Made by a program: the position numbers and the translations under genes. A DNA stretch of 7,269 nt, from positions 1 to 7,269 of the forward strand of contig SKXI01000418.1 in NCBI GenBank assembly GCA_007128515.1, in the 5' to 3' direction. Numbering within the stretch: the first letter of the stretch is position 1; each line of letters starts with the position of its first letter. The DNA comes from Halococcaceae archaeon (GTDB lineage: Archaea; Halobacteriota; Halobacteria; Halobacteriales; Halalkalicoccaceae). Of the stretch, positions 1 through 6,202 are shown piece after piece. A model generated the notes under the pieces. That model saw only the letters and a program-made list of their open reading frames with translations, was not told where the DNA came from and did no database searches.

Positions 1-535
1 AGGTATCGCGCGCCCAGACGACGGCGACGTCGGCGATCGGCGAGTTGGTGATCCAGGTTTTGGAACCGGAGAGGACGTACTCGTCGCCGTCGCGCTCGGC
101 GCGCGTCTCCATGCTCGCGGGGTCCGAACCGTGTTCGGGCTCGGTGAGCCCGAAGCAGCCGACCGCCTCGCCCTCGCCGAGTTTCGGGAGCCACTCGTCC
201 TTTTGCTCCTCAGAACCGAATGCGTGGATCGGGTACATGACGAGCGCGCCCTGGACGCTCGCCATCGACCGGAGCCCGGAATCGCACGCTTCGAGCTCCT
301 GCATCAACAGCCCGTAGGCGGTCTCGGAGAGCCCCGGGAGGCCGTAGCCCTCCAGATTTGGCGCGTAGAAGCCCAGCTCGCCCATCTCGGGGATCAACTC
401 CGTGGGGAAGGTGCCCTCCTCGTAGTGGGTGGCGATCTCCGGGCGGACCCGATCGTCGACGAACTCGCGAGCGGTGTCCCGGACCATCCGTTCTTCGGAG
501 CCTAACTCCGCCTCCAACCCCACGTAATCGAGCAT
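1..535 (-). CDS. Acyl-CoA dehydrogenase, glutaryl-CoA dehydrogenase-like (N-terminal part, cut by window edge)
   Basis: This is the first 178 residues of a flavin-dependent acyl-CoA dehydrogenase; the rest lies beyond the left edge. It would oxidise an acyl-CoA to the enoyl-CoA, and a glutaryl-CoA dehydrogenase would also decarboxylate to crotonyl-CoA. The N-terminal helical domain covers about residues 10-125 and the start of the beta domain follows. The FAD/substrate motif CFGLTEPEHGSDP (127-139) and SKTWITNSP (158-166) are intact. From memory of the human enzyme, its Glu87, Arg94 and Thr170 (mature numbering) align with E82, R89 and T163 here, in the segment around DSGLRS (85-90). Arg94 is the residue studied for its role in glutaryl-CoA oxidation and decarboxylation. 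The catalytic Glu is outside the window. The ATG start is supported by a TATA-like element 30 nt upstream. The gene diverges from the thiolase-like gene. The family is certain; glutaryl-CoA specificity is likely but unproven. Confidence 0.93.
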   Translation of the reverse strand, partial: MLDYVGLEAELGSEERMVRDTAREFVDDRVRPEIATHYEEGTFPTELIPEMGELGFYAPNLEGYGLPGLSETAYGLLMQELEACDSGLRSMASVQGALVMYPIHAFGSEEQKDEWLPKLGEGEAVGCFGLTEPEHGSDPASMETRAERDGDEYVLSGSKTWITNSPIADVAVVWARDT

Positions 536-559
536 AGGTGCTACTACACAACTCGGGTG

Positions 560-565
560 ATAGAA
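560..565 (-). promoter_or_regulatory. TATA-like element for the acyl-CoA dehydrogenase gene
   Basis: On the minus strand TTCTAT begins 30 nt before the ATG at 535. The same spacing precedes two other genes in this window and fits a leaderless transcript. The hexamer is a weak TATA match, so the call rests mainly on position. The remainder of the 536-741 gap is GC-rich and shows only short imperfect repeats around 592-617. Confidence 0.45.
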
Positions 566-705
566 CTTGTGGTCGGTGGCGGGTGTCGAGTCCGGGCGTC
601 GGTCCGGACGCCGACCGAACGCCGTTCCGGATAGTGAAACGGCGAGCCGTGTGAACCGATCGGGGTCGTCGATCCGTTCGGGGACGAACACCGGGCGAGG
701 TCGGG

Positions 706-711
706 TTATAT
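706..711 (+). promoter_or_regulatory. TATA box for the thiolase-like/DUF35 operon
   Basis: TTATAT is the most AT-rich hexamer close to the ATG at 742 in a GC-rich intergenic stretch. It begins 36 nt upstream of the start codon, predicting transcription from about position 732-736 and a leader of only a few bases. No Shine-Dalgarno sequence lies between it and the ATG, which agrees with a leaderless or near-leaderless message. Confidence 0.6.
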
Positions 712-741
712 GTCGCCGCCCGCTGTACGCCGCGTCGTACC

Positions 742-1914
742 ATGACGGGCCAGCCAGCTCCGACCGTCTCCGGGATCGGACTCGTCCCGAACGGGCGCTA
801 CTCGATACCCGACCGTGACCTCGCGCTGGGGGTGATCCGCGAGGCGGTCGCTGAGGCAGGTATCGACCTCTCGGCGATCGACGGACTCTACATGCCGTCG
901 CCGAGACCGTGGACGCCACAGGGCTTTTTCTCTACCTACCTCCACCGCCTGCTCGGCCTCGAGACGCGTCGGTCGATCGAGGTCGCGACGGGCGGAACGA
1001 GCGGGGGCCACGCGTTCCACGCCGCCGTCGAGAACGTTCGAAGCGGGGCCGTGGAGGCCGCGCTGGTCCTCGCCCTCGAACGCCACTCGTTGATCGAGAC
1101 GACCGGACCGTACTTCGACTACGTCGCGACGCTCTTCGACAGGGAGTTCGAGACGCCGATCGGGCTGACGATTCCGGGTGTCTACGCACAGAGCCTGCGA
1201 CGGTACCTCTTCGAGTACGGGATCGAGCGCGAGGACGTCGCGGAGATCGTCGTGAAGAACCGACGAAACGCCCGGGCGAACCCGAACGCGCTGTTCGACG
1301 AGGCGGTCACGCGCAGGGAGGTGCTCTCGTCGCGTCCGATCGCGGACCCGATCCGGCTCTACGAGTGTCCCGCGCCCTGTGACGGTGCCGCCGCGGTCGT
1401 GATCACCGACGGTCCGTCCGACGGCGCGGCGGAGCCACCGGTCTCCGTCGCGGGGATCGGCGCGCACCACGCCGCGAGCCACCTCCTGATGAGCCACCGG
1501 AACGAGCCGACCGAACTCCCCGCGATCGCGGAGTCGGCGAGCCGTGCAGTCGCGGACGCGGGCGTCGGCGTCGACGCGATCGACGTCTTCGAGCCCTACA
1601 CCCCGTTCCCGCACATCGAGGCGATCTTCGCCGAGGAACTGGGGCTCGTCGGACGCGGAGAGGGCGTCGACGCCTGCCTCGACGGGACGACCGCGCCCGA
1701 CGGCGCGCACCCGATCAGTCCCTCCGGGGGCTGTCTCGGCCGGGGGCACCCACCGATGGTGACGCCGCTGTTGAACCACGTCGAGGCGGTGAAACAGCTC
1801 CGCGGCACGGCCTCGACGCAGGTCGACGGTGCCGAGTACGCGATGACGACCGCGGAGCACGGCCACGTCAACGGGGTCACGGCCACCGTGTTTACGACGG
1901 AGGCTCCAGCGTGA
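742..1914 (+). CDS. Thiolase-fold protein (SCP2/lipid-transfer type) lacking the nucleophilic cysteine
   Basis: A 390-residue protein of the thiolase superfamily, close to the usual length for archaeal and SCP2-type thiolases. It has the N-terminal thiolase half (about 8-225, ending in the CDGAAAVV element at 213-220) and the C-terminal half (about 235-385). The catalytic histidine of the GHP motif is present (SPSGGCLGRGHP, 326-337, H336). The usual CxSG nucleophile motif is replaced by GTSG (85-88), putting Gly at the cysteine position, and the second active-site cysteine near the C terminus is absent, with EHGH (372-375) in that region. Its stop overlaps the start of the DUF35 gene, and thiolase/DUF35 pairs form complexes: the archaeal thiolase/HMG-CoA-synthase assembly, and Ltp2 with ChsH2 in steroid degradation. 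The missing cysteine favours an Ltp2-like aldolase or other non-thiolytic role over a normal acetyl-CoA acetyltransferase, although automatic annotation will probably say acetyltransferase. The substrate is unknown. The ATG start is supported by the TATA box at 706. Confidence 0.9.
   Translation: MTGQPAPTVSGIGLVPNGRYSIPDRDLALGVIREAVAEAGIDLSAIDGLYMPSPRPWTPQGFFSTYLHRLLGLETRRSIEVATGGTSGGHAFHAAVENVRSGAVEAALVLALERHSLIETTGPYFDYVATLFDREFETPIGLTIPGVYAQSLRRYLFEYGIEREDVAEIVVKNRRNARANPNALFDEAVTRREVLSSRPIADPIRLYECPAPCDGAAAVVITDGPSDGAAEPPVSVAGIGAHHAASHLLMSHRNEPTELPAIAESASRAVADAGVGVDAIDVFEPYTPFPHIEAIFAEELGLVGRGEGVDACLDGTTAPDGAHPISPSGGCLGRGHPPMVTPLLNHVEAVKQLRGTASTQVDGAEYAMTTAEHGHVNGVTATVFTTEAPA
1899..1903 (+). 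promoter_or_regulatory. Ribosome binding site (GGAGG) for the DUF35 gene
   Basis: GGAGG lies 7 nt before the GTG at 1911, inside the end of the thiolase-like gene. It supports the GTG start and the 4-nt overlap. It is the only clear Shine-Dalgarno sequence I noticed upstream of a start here, as expected for an internal cistron in a genome whose first genes are mostly leaderless. Confidence 0.65.
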
Positions 1915-2312
1915 CGGTGACGTCGTACACCGAACCCTTCTGGAGCGCGCTCGAGGAGGGGCGGTTCCTCATCCACGGCTGTGACGGGTGCGAGGAGGCG
2001 TTCTTCCCGCCGAGCCCGATCTGTCCGCACTGTCACTCGACGGACGTGCGATGGGAGGAGGCCTCGGGAGAGGGGCGGATCCACACCTACACCCGCCAGC
2101 ACACGACGGCCGCCGACTTCGAGGACGGGATCGTGGTCGGCGTCGTCGAACTGGCCGAGGGGCCACGACTGCTCGCCGGGATCGACGCCCGGTACGAGGC
2201 CCTCTCGATCGACGATCCGGTCGATCTCGAGGTGCGCCGGTACGACCAGGCGTTCGACCGGGGTCGGCTGGCGGACTCTCCCTTCTACGTCGCGACCGTT
2301 CGGTCGGAGTGA
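1911..2312 (+). CDS. DUF35 OB-fold/zinc-ribbon acyl-CoA-associated protein
   Basis: A 133-residue protein with the typical DUF35 (OB-fold, ChsH2-type) layout. A short N-terminal helix (about 8-20) is followed by a rubredoxin-like zinc ribbon with four cysteines, CDGC (24-27) and CPHC (38-41), and then an OB-fold beta barrel (about 48-130). All four metal ligands are intact and the length is normal for a stand-alone DUF35 protein. Family members bind acyl-CoA and work as obligate partners of thiolase-fold enzymes, for example bridging thiolase and HMG-CoA synthase in archaea, or forming the aldolase with Ltp2. The GTG start overlaps the upstream stop as GTGA and has GGAGG 7 nt ahead, so the two genes are almost certainly co-translated. 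I infer that this protein completes the active complex of the thiolase-like protein. The family is firm; the exact reaction is not. Confidence 0.93.
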   Translation: MTVTSYTEPFWSALEEGRFLIHGCDGCEEAFFPPSPICPHCHSTDVRWEEASGEGRIHTYTRQHTTAADFEDGIVVGVVELAEGPRLLAGIDARYEALSIDDPVDLEVRRYDQAFDRGRLADSPFYVATVRSE

Positions 2313-2380
2313 GACGAACCGGCTCCGTGACGGTGGCTCTTCGTCCGGCCCCGCCTCTGAGCGGCGATCCTACACAACTG

Positions 2381-2386
2381 TTTTAT
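2381..2386 (+). promoter_or_regulatory. TATA box for the TAXI substrate-binding lipoprotein gene
   Basis: TTTTAT begins exactly 30 nt before the ATG at 2411, predicting transcription at or next to the A of that ATG. This decides the start codon: the upstream part of the same open frame overlaps the DUF35 gene and would not be transcribed from here. The rest of the 98-bp gap (2313-2380) holds no convincing feature. Confidence 0.7.
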
Positions 2387-2410
2387 GCTATCGCTGTCTG
2401 CTCTGTGGTG

Positions 2411-3463
2411 ATGCATGGCAATGGCCGCGTTAGCAGACGTGACGCGCTGAGGGCGACCGCCGGCCTGGGGGTCGTGGGGCTCGCCGGCTGCCTCGACATG
2501 CTCGGCGGCGACAGCGTCGACATGACTGTCGGCTCATCGTCGTCGGGCTCGAGCACCTACGGCAACTCGCAGGCGATCCAGCGGGTCGTGGACGAACACT
2601 CGGACTCCGTGAGCTTCATCACGCAGGACGCGGGGGGCGATCCACAGTCGATCCGGCTCTACGCCGACGACGAGCTCAACTCGTACTCCGCGGGGAACTA
2701 CATCCTGAACCAGGCGCTCACCTCGTCGGGGCCGTTCGAGGAGCCCGACGACGTCGACACGTTCCCACAGCACGGGTTCAGTCACCTCTCGCTGAACCTC
2801 TACTGGATGGCCCTGGAGGACAGCGACATCGAGACCACCGACGACCTGTTCGGCGAGGACATCTACGCCCTGCCGGCCGGCTGGGGGCTGCGAGCGATGA
2901 CCGAGGAGATGTACGGCGACGCCGGTCTCTGGGAGGAACTCGAGGAGGGCGTCGTCAACTTCGAGACCAGCGAGGCGGCGAGCGCGCTCGAGGAGGGCCG
3001 CGTCGAGGCGTTCGTCACCTACACGTCGAACTTCACCGAACTGCCGTCGTGGGCGGTCGAGGTCGACGCCAGAAACGACGTCAGGCTGCTCGAGCAGACC
3101 GACGAGTTCGTCCAGGCGGCCGAGGAGTTCGCCGGTGCGGGCTACGACGAGATGGACGAGGTCGGCGGCTGGGACCAGGAGATCGGCGGGGAGGACTTCC
3201 CGAACCACACCTGGACCGAGACCTACCCGTACCTCTTCAGCCCGGACATCCCGGCGGACGCGCTCTACGAGGTAATGGACATCTGTCACAATCACTACGA
3301 GTCGATGCAGGAGGCCAACCCCACCATCCTCGACTACGGCGATCCGGAGAACCTGTCGTTCGCGCTGGTTCACACAGACGAGGTTCCGGTCCATCCGGGG
3401 GCGGCCGACTGGTACGAGGAGCACGGCGTGTGGGACGATAGCTGGACCCGCGGAGACGAATAG
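2411..3463 (+). CDS. TAXI-family TRAP transporter substrate-binding lipoprotein (Tat signal)
   Basis: A 350-residue extracytoplasmic solute receptor for a TAXI-type TRAP transporter. The N terminus is a Tat lipoprotein signal: SRRDAL (8-13), a hydrophobic stretch (about 14-26) and the lipobox LAGC (24-27), with C27 as the predicted lipid-anchored residue. A serine/glycine-rich segment (41-48) leads into the first lobe, corresponding to the TAXI glycine-rich N-terminal strand. The C-terminal signature PVHPGAADWYEEHGVW (326-341) matches the HPGA-x-x-Y-x-E-x-G element of the family. The mature protein is strongly acidic, as expected outside a halophile cell. It sits 36 bp before the fused permease and should pass ligand to it. 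TAXI ligands include glutamate and other carboxylates; the ligand here cannot be read from sequence. Two GTG codons lie just upstream (2405, 2408), but the ATG at 2411 fits the TATA spacing best. Confidence 0.93.
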   Translation: MHGNGRVSRRDALRATAGLGVVGLAGCLDMLGGDSVDMTVGSSSSGSSTYGNSQAIQRVVDEHSDSVSFITQDAGGDPQSIRLYADDELNSYSAGNYILNQALTSSGPFEEPDDVDTFPQHGFSHLSLNLYWMALEDSDIETTDDLFGEDIYALPAGWGLRAMTEEMYGDAGLWEELEEGVVNFETSEAASALEEGRVEAFVTYTSNFTELPSWAVEVDARNDVRLLEQTDEFVQAAEEFAGAGYDEMDEVGGWDQEIGGEDFPNHTWTETYPYLFSPDIPADALYEVMDICHNHYESMQEANPTILDYGDPENLSFALVHTDEVPVHPGAADWYEEHGVWDDSWTRGDE

Positions 3464-3469
3464 CACACC

Positions 3470-3475
3470 TTTTAG
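3470..3475 (+). promoter_or_regulatory. TATA-like element for the TRAP permease gene
   Basis: TTTTAG begins exactly 30 nt before the ATG at 3500, the same spacing as in front of the lipoprotein gene. It lies just after the upstream stop codon (3461-3463). No Shine-Dalgarno sequence precedes the ATG, so a separate leaderless permease transcript is plausible in addition to read-through from the lipoprotein gene. Confidence 0.5.
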
Positions 3476-3477
3476 TA

Positions 3478-3489
3478 CTCGATATCGAG
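3478..3489. promoter_or_regulatory. Perfect 12-bp palindrome, candidate operator
   Basis: CTCGATATCGAG is a perfect dyad lying from -22 to -11 relative to the permease ATG, between the TATA-like element and the predicted start of transcription. A dimeric regulator bound here would block polymerase. The position is suggestive. No regulator gene is visible in the window, and function is inferred only. Confidence 0.35.
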
Positions 3490-3499
3490 AACACGGATC

Positions 3500-5506
3500 A
3501 TGGTGTATTCGATCTCTACCAGGAGCCGACTAGAGCTCGCCAACGACGTGGTGACGGCGTTAGCGATCCTGACCTGGGTGTGGATCCTCTTCTACGCGTT
3601 CACACAACGGATGGACCGCATTCTCTTCACCGTCATCTTCCTCGGCTCGATCATCGTGGTCTATCTCGGCAACGAACTGATCGAGAGCTACGAGGAGGGA
3701 GAGCGCCTCGAGATGGTCGGCCTGTCGGTCTCCGCGCTCGTCACGGTCGTCACGACGATCTACATGACGGTCAACTACGAGGTGCTCCTGTCGGTGCGCG
3801 TGGGCACCGCGCTACCACACGAGTACGCGCTCGCGGCCACGTTCATCGTCGTGATCCTCTACCTCTCGTACCGGTCGTACGGGCTCACCTTCCTGGCGGT
3901 GATCATCGCGGCGATCCTCTACGGGGTCTACGGCAACTACGCCCCCGGGATCCTGCGCCACGGTGGGTTCAGCCTCAACCGGACGGCGAACATCATGGTA
4001 CTCGACTTCCAGGGCGTCTACGGCTCGATCTCCCGCATCATCGCGACCTGGGTCGCGTTGTTCCTGCTGTACGCGGGCCTGATGCGCGGGTTCGGTGCGT
4101 TCGACCTCATCATGCGCCTCGCGCTCCGGGCCGCGGAGGTCGTCCGCTCGGGCGTCGCGCTCTCGGCGGTCACCGCGAGCATCATCATCGGATCGATCAC
4201 CGGGAGCCAGGCGGCGAACACCGCGATCACCGGCTCGTTCACCATCCCGCTGATGAAAGAGAGCGGGATCGACGGCGAGGTCGCGGGCGGGATCGAGTCC
4301 GTCGCGTCGACCGGCGGACAGATCATGCCGCCGGTGATGGGCGCCGCGGCGTTCGTGATGGCGTCGCTGCTCGGGATCACCTATCTCGAGGTGCTGATCG
4401 CGGGGCTGATTCCGGCGGCGATCTTCTACGGCTCCGTCTTCATCGCCGTCCACTACACCGGCATCGAACAGCTCCGGGGACAGACTCTCGACGTCTCGGT
4501 CACCGAGCACTTCGACGAGCGGATGACGAGGGGCGAGCTCGTGATCCAGCTGGTCCGCTTCGGCGGCCCCTTCATGGTCCTGATCGTGATGCTCGGCGTC
4601 CTCCAGTGGACGGTGTTGACCTCGGCGCTCTACACCGTCGTCGCGATGCTGATCACCGGCTTCGGCTTCCCGATCGTACAGACGGCCTACGAGGGGGGGG
4701 ACCTCCGCGCGGAGGTCGACGACCTGCTCGGGGAGACGGCGTTCGGCTTCCGGGAGGGGGCGATCATCCTCGCGCCGATCGCGATCATCATCGCCGCGAT
4801 CAACGGCGTCGTCGACATCCTCGAGGCCTCGGGGATCCCGGGGGTGCTCTCGCTCGCGCTGCTCGACCTCTCGCAGGGCGTGATGTTGCTGGCGGTGATC
4901 CTCGCGTTCGTCATCTCGATCGTCCTCGGGCTGGGGATGCCGACGGTGGCGGCGTACGTCATCGTCGCGGCGCTCATCGCCCCGGCGCTCGTCCAGCAGT
5001 TCTTCGTGCCGAACCTCGCCGCACACTACTTCGTGCTCTACGCCGCGGTCCTCTCCGGGCTGACGCCGCCGATCGCCATCGCGGTCGTCGTCGCGACGGG
5101 TATCGCCGGCTCGAACTTCTGGCGGACCTGCTTCGAGGCGCTCAAGATCTCCATGCCGATCTACGTCCTCCCGTTCGCGTTCATCTACAACCCCGAACTC
5201 GTCGTCGGGGGCTGGACCACCGAGACGCTCGTCTCGGGCGCGATCGCGCTCGTCGGCGCGTTCGGCATCTCGCACGGGCTCAACTACCACGGCCGGTTCT
5301 TCCACCCGAGCCCGTTCGTGGTGTTCCCCGTCAAGGCGGCCTTCGTCGTCCTGGGGATCCTCGCGATGGTGTTCCCCGTCACCGGCGTCCGTCTCGTCTG
5401 TATCGCCGTCATCGCCGGGCTGATGTTGCTCCAGCTCCAGCGGCCGATCCGCGAGCGACTCGCCGGTGGACCGACCGAGGCTGGCGCGAGGCCGTCGGAG
5501 GACTGA
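3500..5506 (+). CDS. TRAP transporter fused permease (DctQ-like plus DctM), TAXI-associated
   Basis: A 668-residue integral membrane protein that fuses the small and large TRAP membrane subunits, the usual form for TAXI systems. By eye there are about 17-19 hydrophobic segments. The first four (about 17-36, 41-58, 73-95, 108-123) form the DctQ-like part, and the rest form the DctM-like transport domain. Its hallmark conserved loops are visible: GSITGSQAANTAITGSF (231-247) with STGGQIMPPVMGAAAF (270-285), and the matching second half GLGMPTVAAY (477-486) with SGLTPPIAIA (519-528). A C-terminal extension (about 573-668) adds two or three more segments and a short polar tail. It would use an ion gradient, typically sodium, to import the ligand delivered by the adjacent lipoprotein. 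Codons 398-400 include a run of eight G (4693-4700) that does not disturb the frame. Length is at the low end for fused TAXI permeases. Substrate is unknown. Confidence 0.95.
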   Translation: MVYSISTRSRLELANDVVTALAILTWVWILFYAFTQRMDRILFTVIFLGSIIVVYLGNELIESYEEGERLEMVGLSVSALVTVVTTIYMTVNYEVLLSVRVGTALPHEYALAATFIVVILYLSYRSYGLTFLAVIIAAILYGVYGNYAPGILRHGGFSLNRTANIMVLDFQGVYGSISRIIATWVALFLLYAGLMRGFGAFDLIMRLALRAAEVVRSGVALSAVTASIIIGSITGSQAANTAITGSFTIPLMKESGIDGEVAGGIESVASTGGQIMPPVMGAAAFVMASLLGITYLEVLIAGLIPAAIFYGSVFIAVHYTGIEQLRGQTLDVSVTEHFDERMTRGELVIQLVRFGGPFMVLIVMLGVLQWTVLTSALYTVVAMLITGFGFPIVQTAYEGGDLRAEVDDLLGETAFGFREGAIILAPIAIIIAAINGVVDILEASGIPGVLSLALLDLSQGVMLLAVILAFVISIVLGLGMPTVAAYVIVAALIAPALVQQFFVPNLAAHYFVLYAAVLSGLTPPIAIAVVVATGIAGSNFWRTCFEALKISMPIYVLPFAFIYNPELVVGGWTTETLVSGAIALVGAFGISHGLNYHGRFFHPSPFVVFPVKAAFVVLGILAMVFPVTGVRLVCIAVIAGLMLLQLQRPIRERLAGGPTEAGARPSED

Positions 5507-5529
5507 TACGGACGTACAGCAGTCCGTAT
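5506..5529 (+). terminator. Perfect inverted repeat at the end of the permease gene, possible terminator or mRNA-stabilising hairpin
   Basis: ATACGGAC (5506-5513) and GTCCGTAT (5522-5529) form a perfect 8-bp stem with an 8-nt loop. The repeat begins at the last base of the permease stop codon. It lies between convergent genes, where a 3'-end structure is expected. No T-rich tract follows, so intrinsic termination is uncertain. The rest of the 5507-5630 gap is C-rich on the plus strand and otherwise unremarkable. Confidence 0.4.
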
Positions 5530-5630
5530 GACGCCCTCGGCCGTAGTCGTCCTAACCCCTGGCGTCTTCGGGCGGGCTACTCCCCGACCTTCCCGCAGCT
5601 CCCAGTCGACTCTCGACCGTCGCTTCCCCG

Positions 5631-6065
5631 TCAGACGACCGTGACTGGGCGTTCGGAGCCGAGGATCACCTCCTGGGCGACGCTCCCGAACACCGCCTTC
5701 CCGACCGTGGAGCGTTTCCTCGCCGGAACGACGACCGCGTCCGCGTCGACCTCCTCGACGTACTCGAGGATCTCGTCGGCGGGATCGCCGTGTCGCCGGA
5801 CGAGTTCGACGTCGAAGCCAGCCGATTCGAGTCGTTCCCCGACAGTCCGTACCGACTCGGGATACGTCTCCTCGTCGTAGAGGTCGTCCGACTTCACGTC
5901 CCCGCCCTCGTCGACCGCCCTGAACTCCTTGAAGACGTTCACCGCGGACACCTCGATACGCCCGGGGTCGTCGACGAGCCCGTCGTCGACCAGCCCGGTG
6001 AGGTACCGTGCGGCGTTCGTCGCCCGCTCCTCGTCGGCGTCGATCGGCATCACGACGTGATACAT
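5631..6065 (-). CDS. Universal stress protein, UspA family
   Basis: A 144-residue single-domain Usp with the normal length and alpha/beta layout. The first strand MYHVVMPID (1-9) carries the conserved Asp (D9), VVVPARKRS (111-119) holds the loop region, and the C-terminal strand ends in RPVTVV (139-144). In ATP-binding members the loop reads G-x2-G-x9-G-S/T. Here the last pair G127-S128 is kept but the two earlier glycines are P114 and K117, so ATP binding is doubtful. It is convergent with the TRAP permease, and Usp proteins are known partners of TRAP systems (TeaD with TeaABC in Halomonas elongata), so a role in controlling this transporter is possible. A TATA-like element 32 nt upstream supports the ATG and a near-leaderless transcript. 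The family is firm; any link to the transporter is inference. Confidence 0.93.
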   Translation of the reverse strand: MYHVVMPIDADEERATNAARYLTGLVDDGLVDDPGRIEVSAVNVFKEFRAVDEGGDVKSDDLYDEETYPESVRTVGERLESAGFDVELVRRHGDPADEILEYVEEVDADAVVVPARKRSTVGKAVFGSVAQEVILGSERPVTVV

Positions 6066-6091
6066 GTCGTTCGTGTACGACTCACACGGGG

Positions 6092-6097
6092 TAAAAC
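6092..6097 (-). promoter_or_regulatory. TATA-like element for the Usp gene
   Basis: On the minus strand TTTTAC begins 32 nt before the ATG at 6065. Transcription would start within a few bases of the start codon. It lies in the only AT-rich patch of the 137-bp gap between the hydroxyacyl-CoA dehydrogenase and Usp genes, so the two genes are probably separate transcripts despite sharing a strand. Confidence 0.6.
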
Positions 6098-6124
6098 TAG
6101 TGCTTCGCCACGCCCGAACGGATT

Positions 6125-6156
6125 AGTGGAACCGACAGCGGTCGTTCGGTTCCACT
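6125..6156. repeat. Perfect 11-bp inverted repeat between the dehydrogenase and Usp genes
   Basis: AGTGGAACCGA (6125-6135) and TCGGTTCCACT (6146-6156) are exact reverse complements around a 10-nt spacer. The repeat starts 47 bp beyond the stop of the minus-strand hydroxyacyl-CoA dehydrogenase gene and ends 28 bp upstream of the Usp TATA-like element. It could be a 3'-end hairpin for the former or a binding site for a dimeric regulator of the latter. No T tract follows on the minus strand. Confidence 0.5.
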
Positions 6157-6202
6157 CGTCGGTCGACGCTTGGCGGAGTACTAGGTGCTCGTCCGGACCG
6201 TT

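Noticed and set aside
592..617. GC-rich imperfect direct and inverted repeats (GGCGTC/GACGCC) in the first divergent gap
   Set aside because: The arms are only 6 bp and such matches are expected by chance at this GC content.
706..1866. A 386-codon open frame on the minus strand
   Set aside because: It is antisense to the thiolase-like gene, is rich in R, D and V without any recognisable motif, and is the usual high-GC shadow of a real gene.
2313..2345. GACGAA/TTCGTC inverted repeat after the DUF35 gene as a terminator
   Set aside because: The stem is 6 bp with a 21-nt loop and no T tract, too weak to call.
1988..2410. Upstream extension of the lipoprotein open frame
   Set aside because: It overlaps the DUF35 gene in another frame and would place the Tat signal in the middle of the protein. 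The TATA box and signal peptide both fix the start at 2411.
3812..5305. A 497-codon minus-strand open frame
   Set aside because: It is antisense to the permease and made almost wholly of D, E, R, H and V, a composition artefact of hydrophobic codons read in reverse.
3580..5880. A 766-codon plus-strand open frame
   Set aside because: It is an out-of-frame reading of the TRAP permease, dominated by R, D, H, G and P, that runs on into the convergent Usp gene. The permease frame has clear membrane segments and family motifs.
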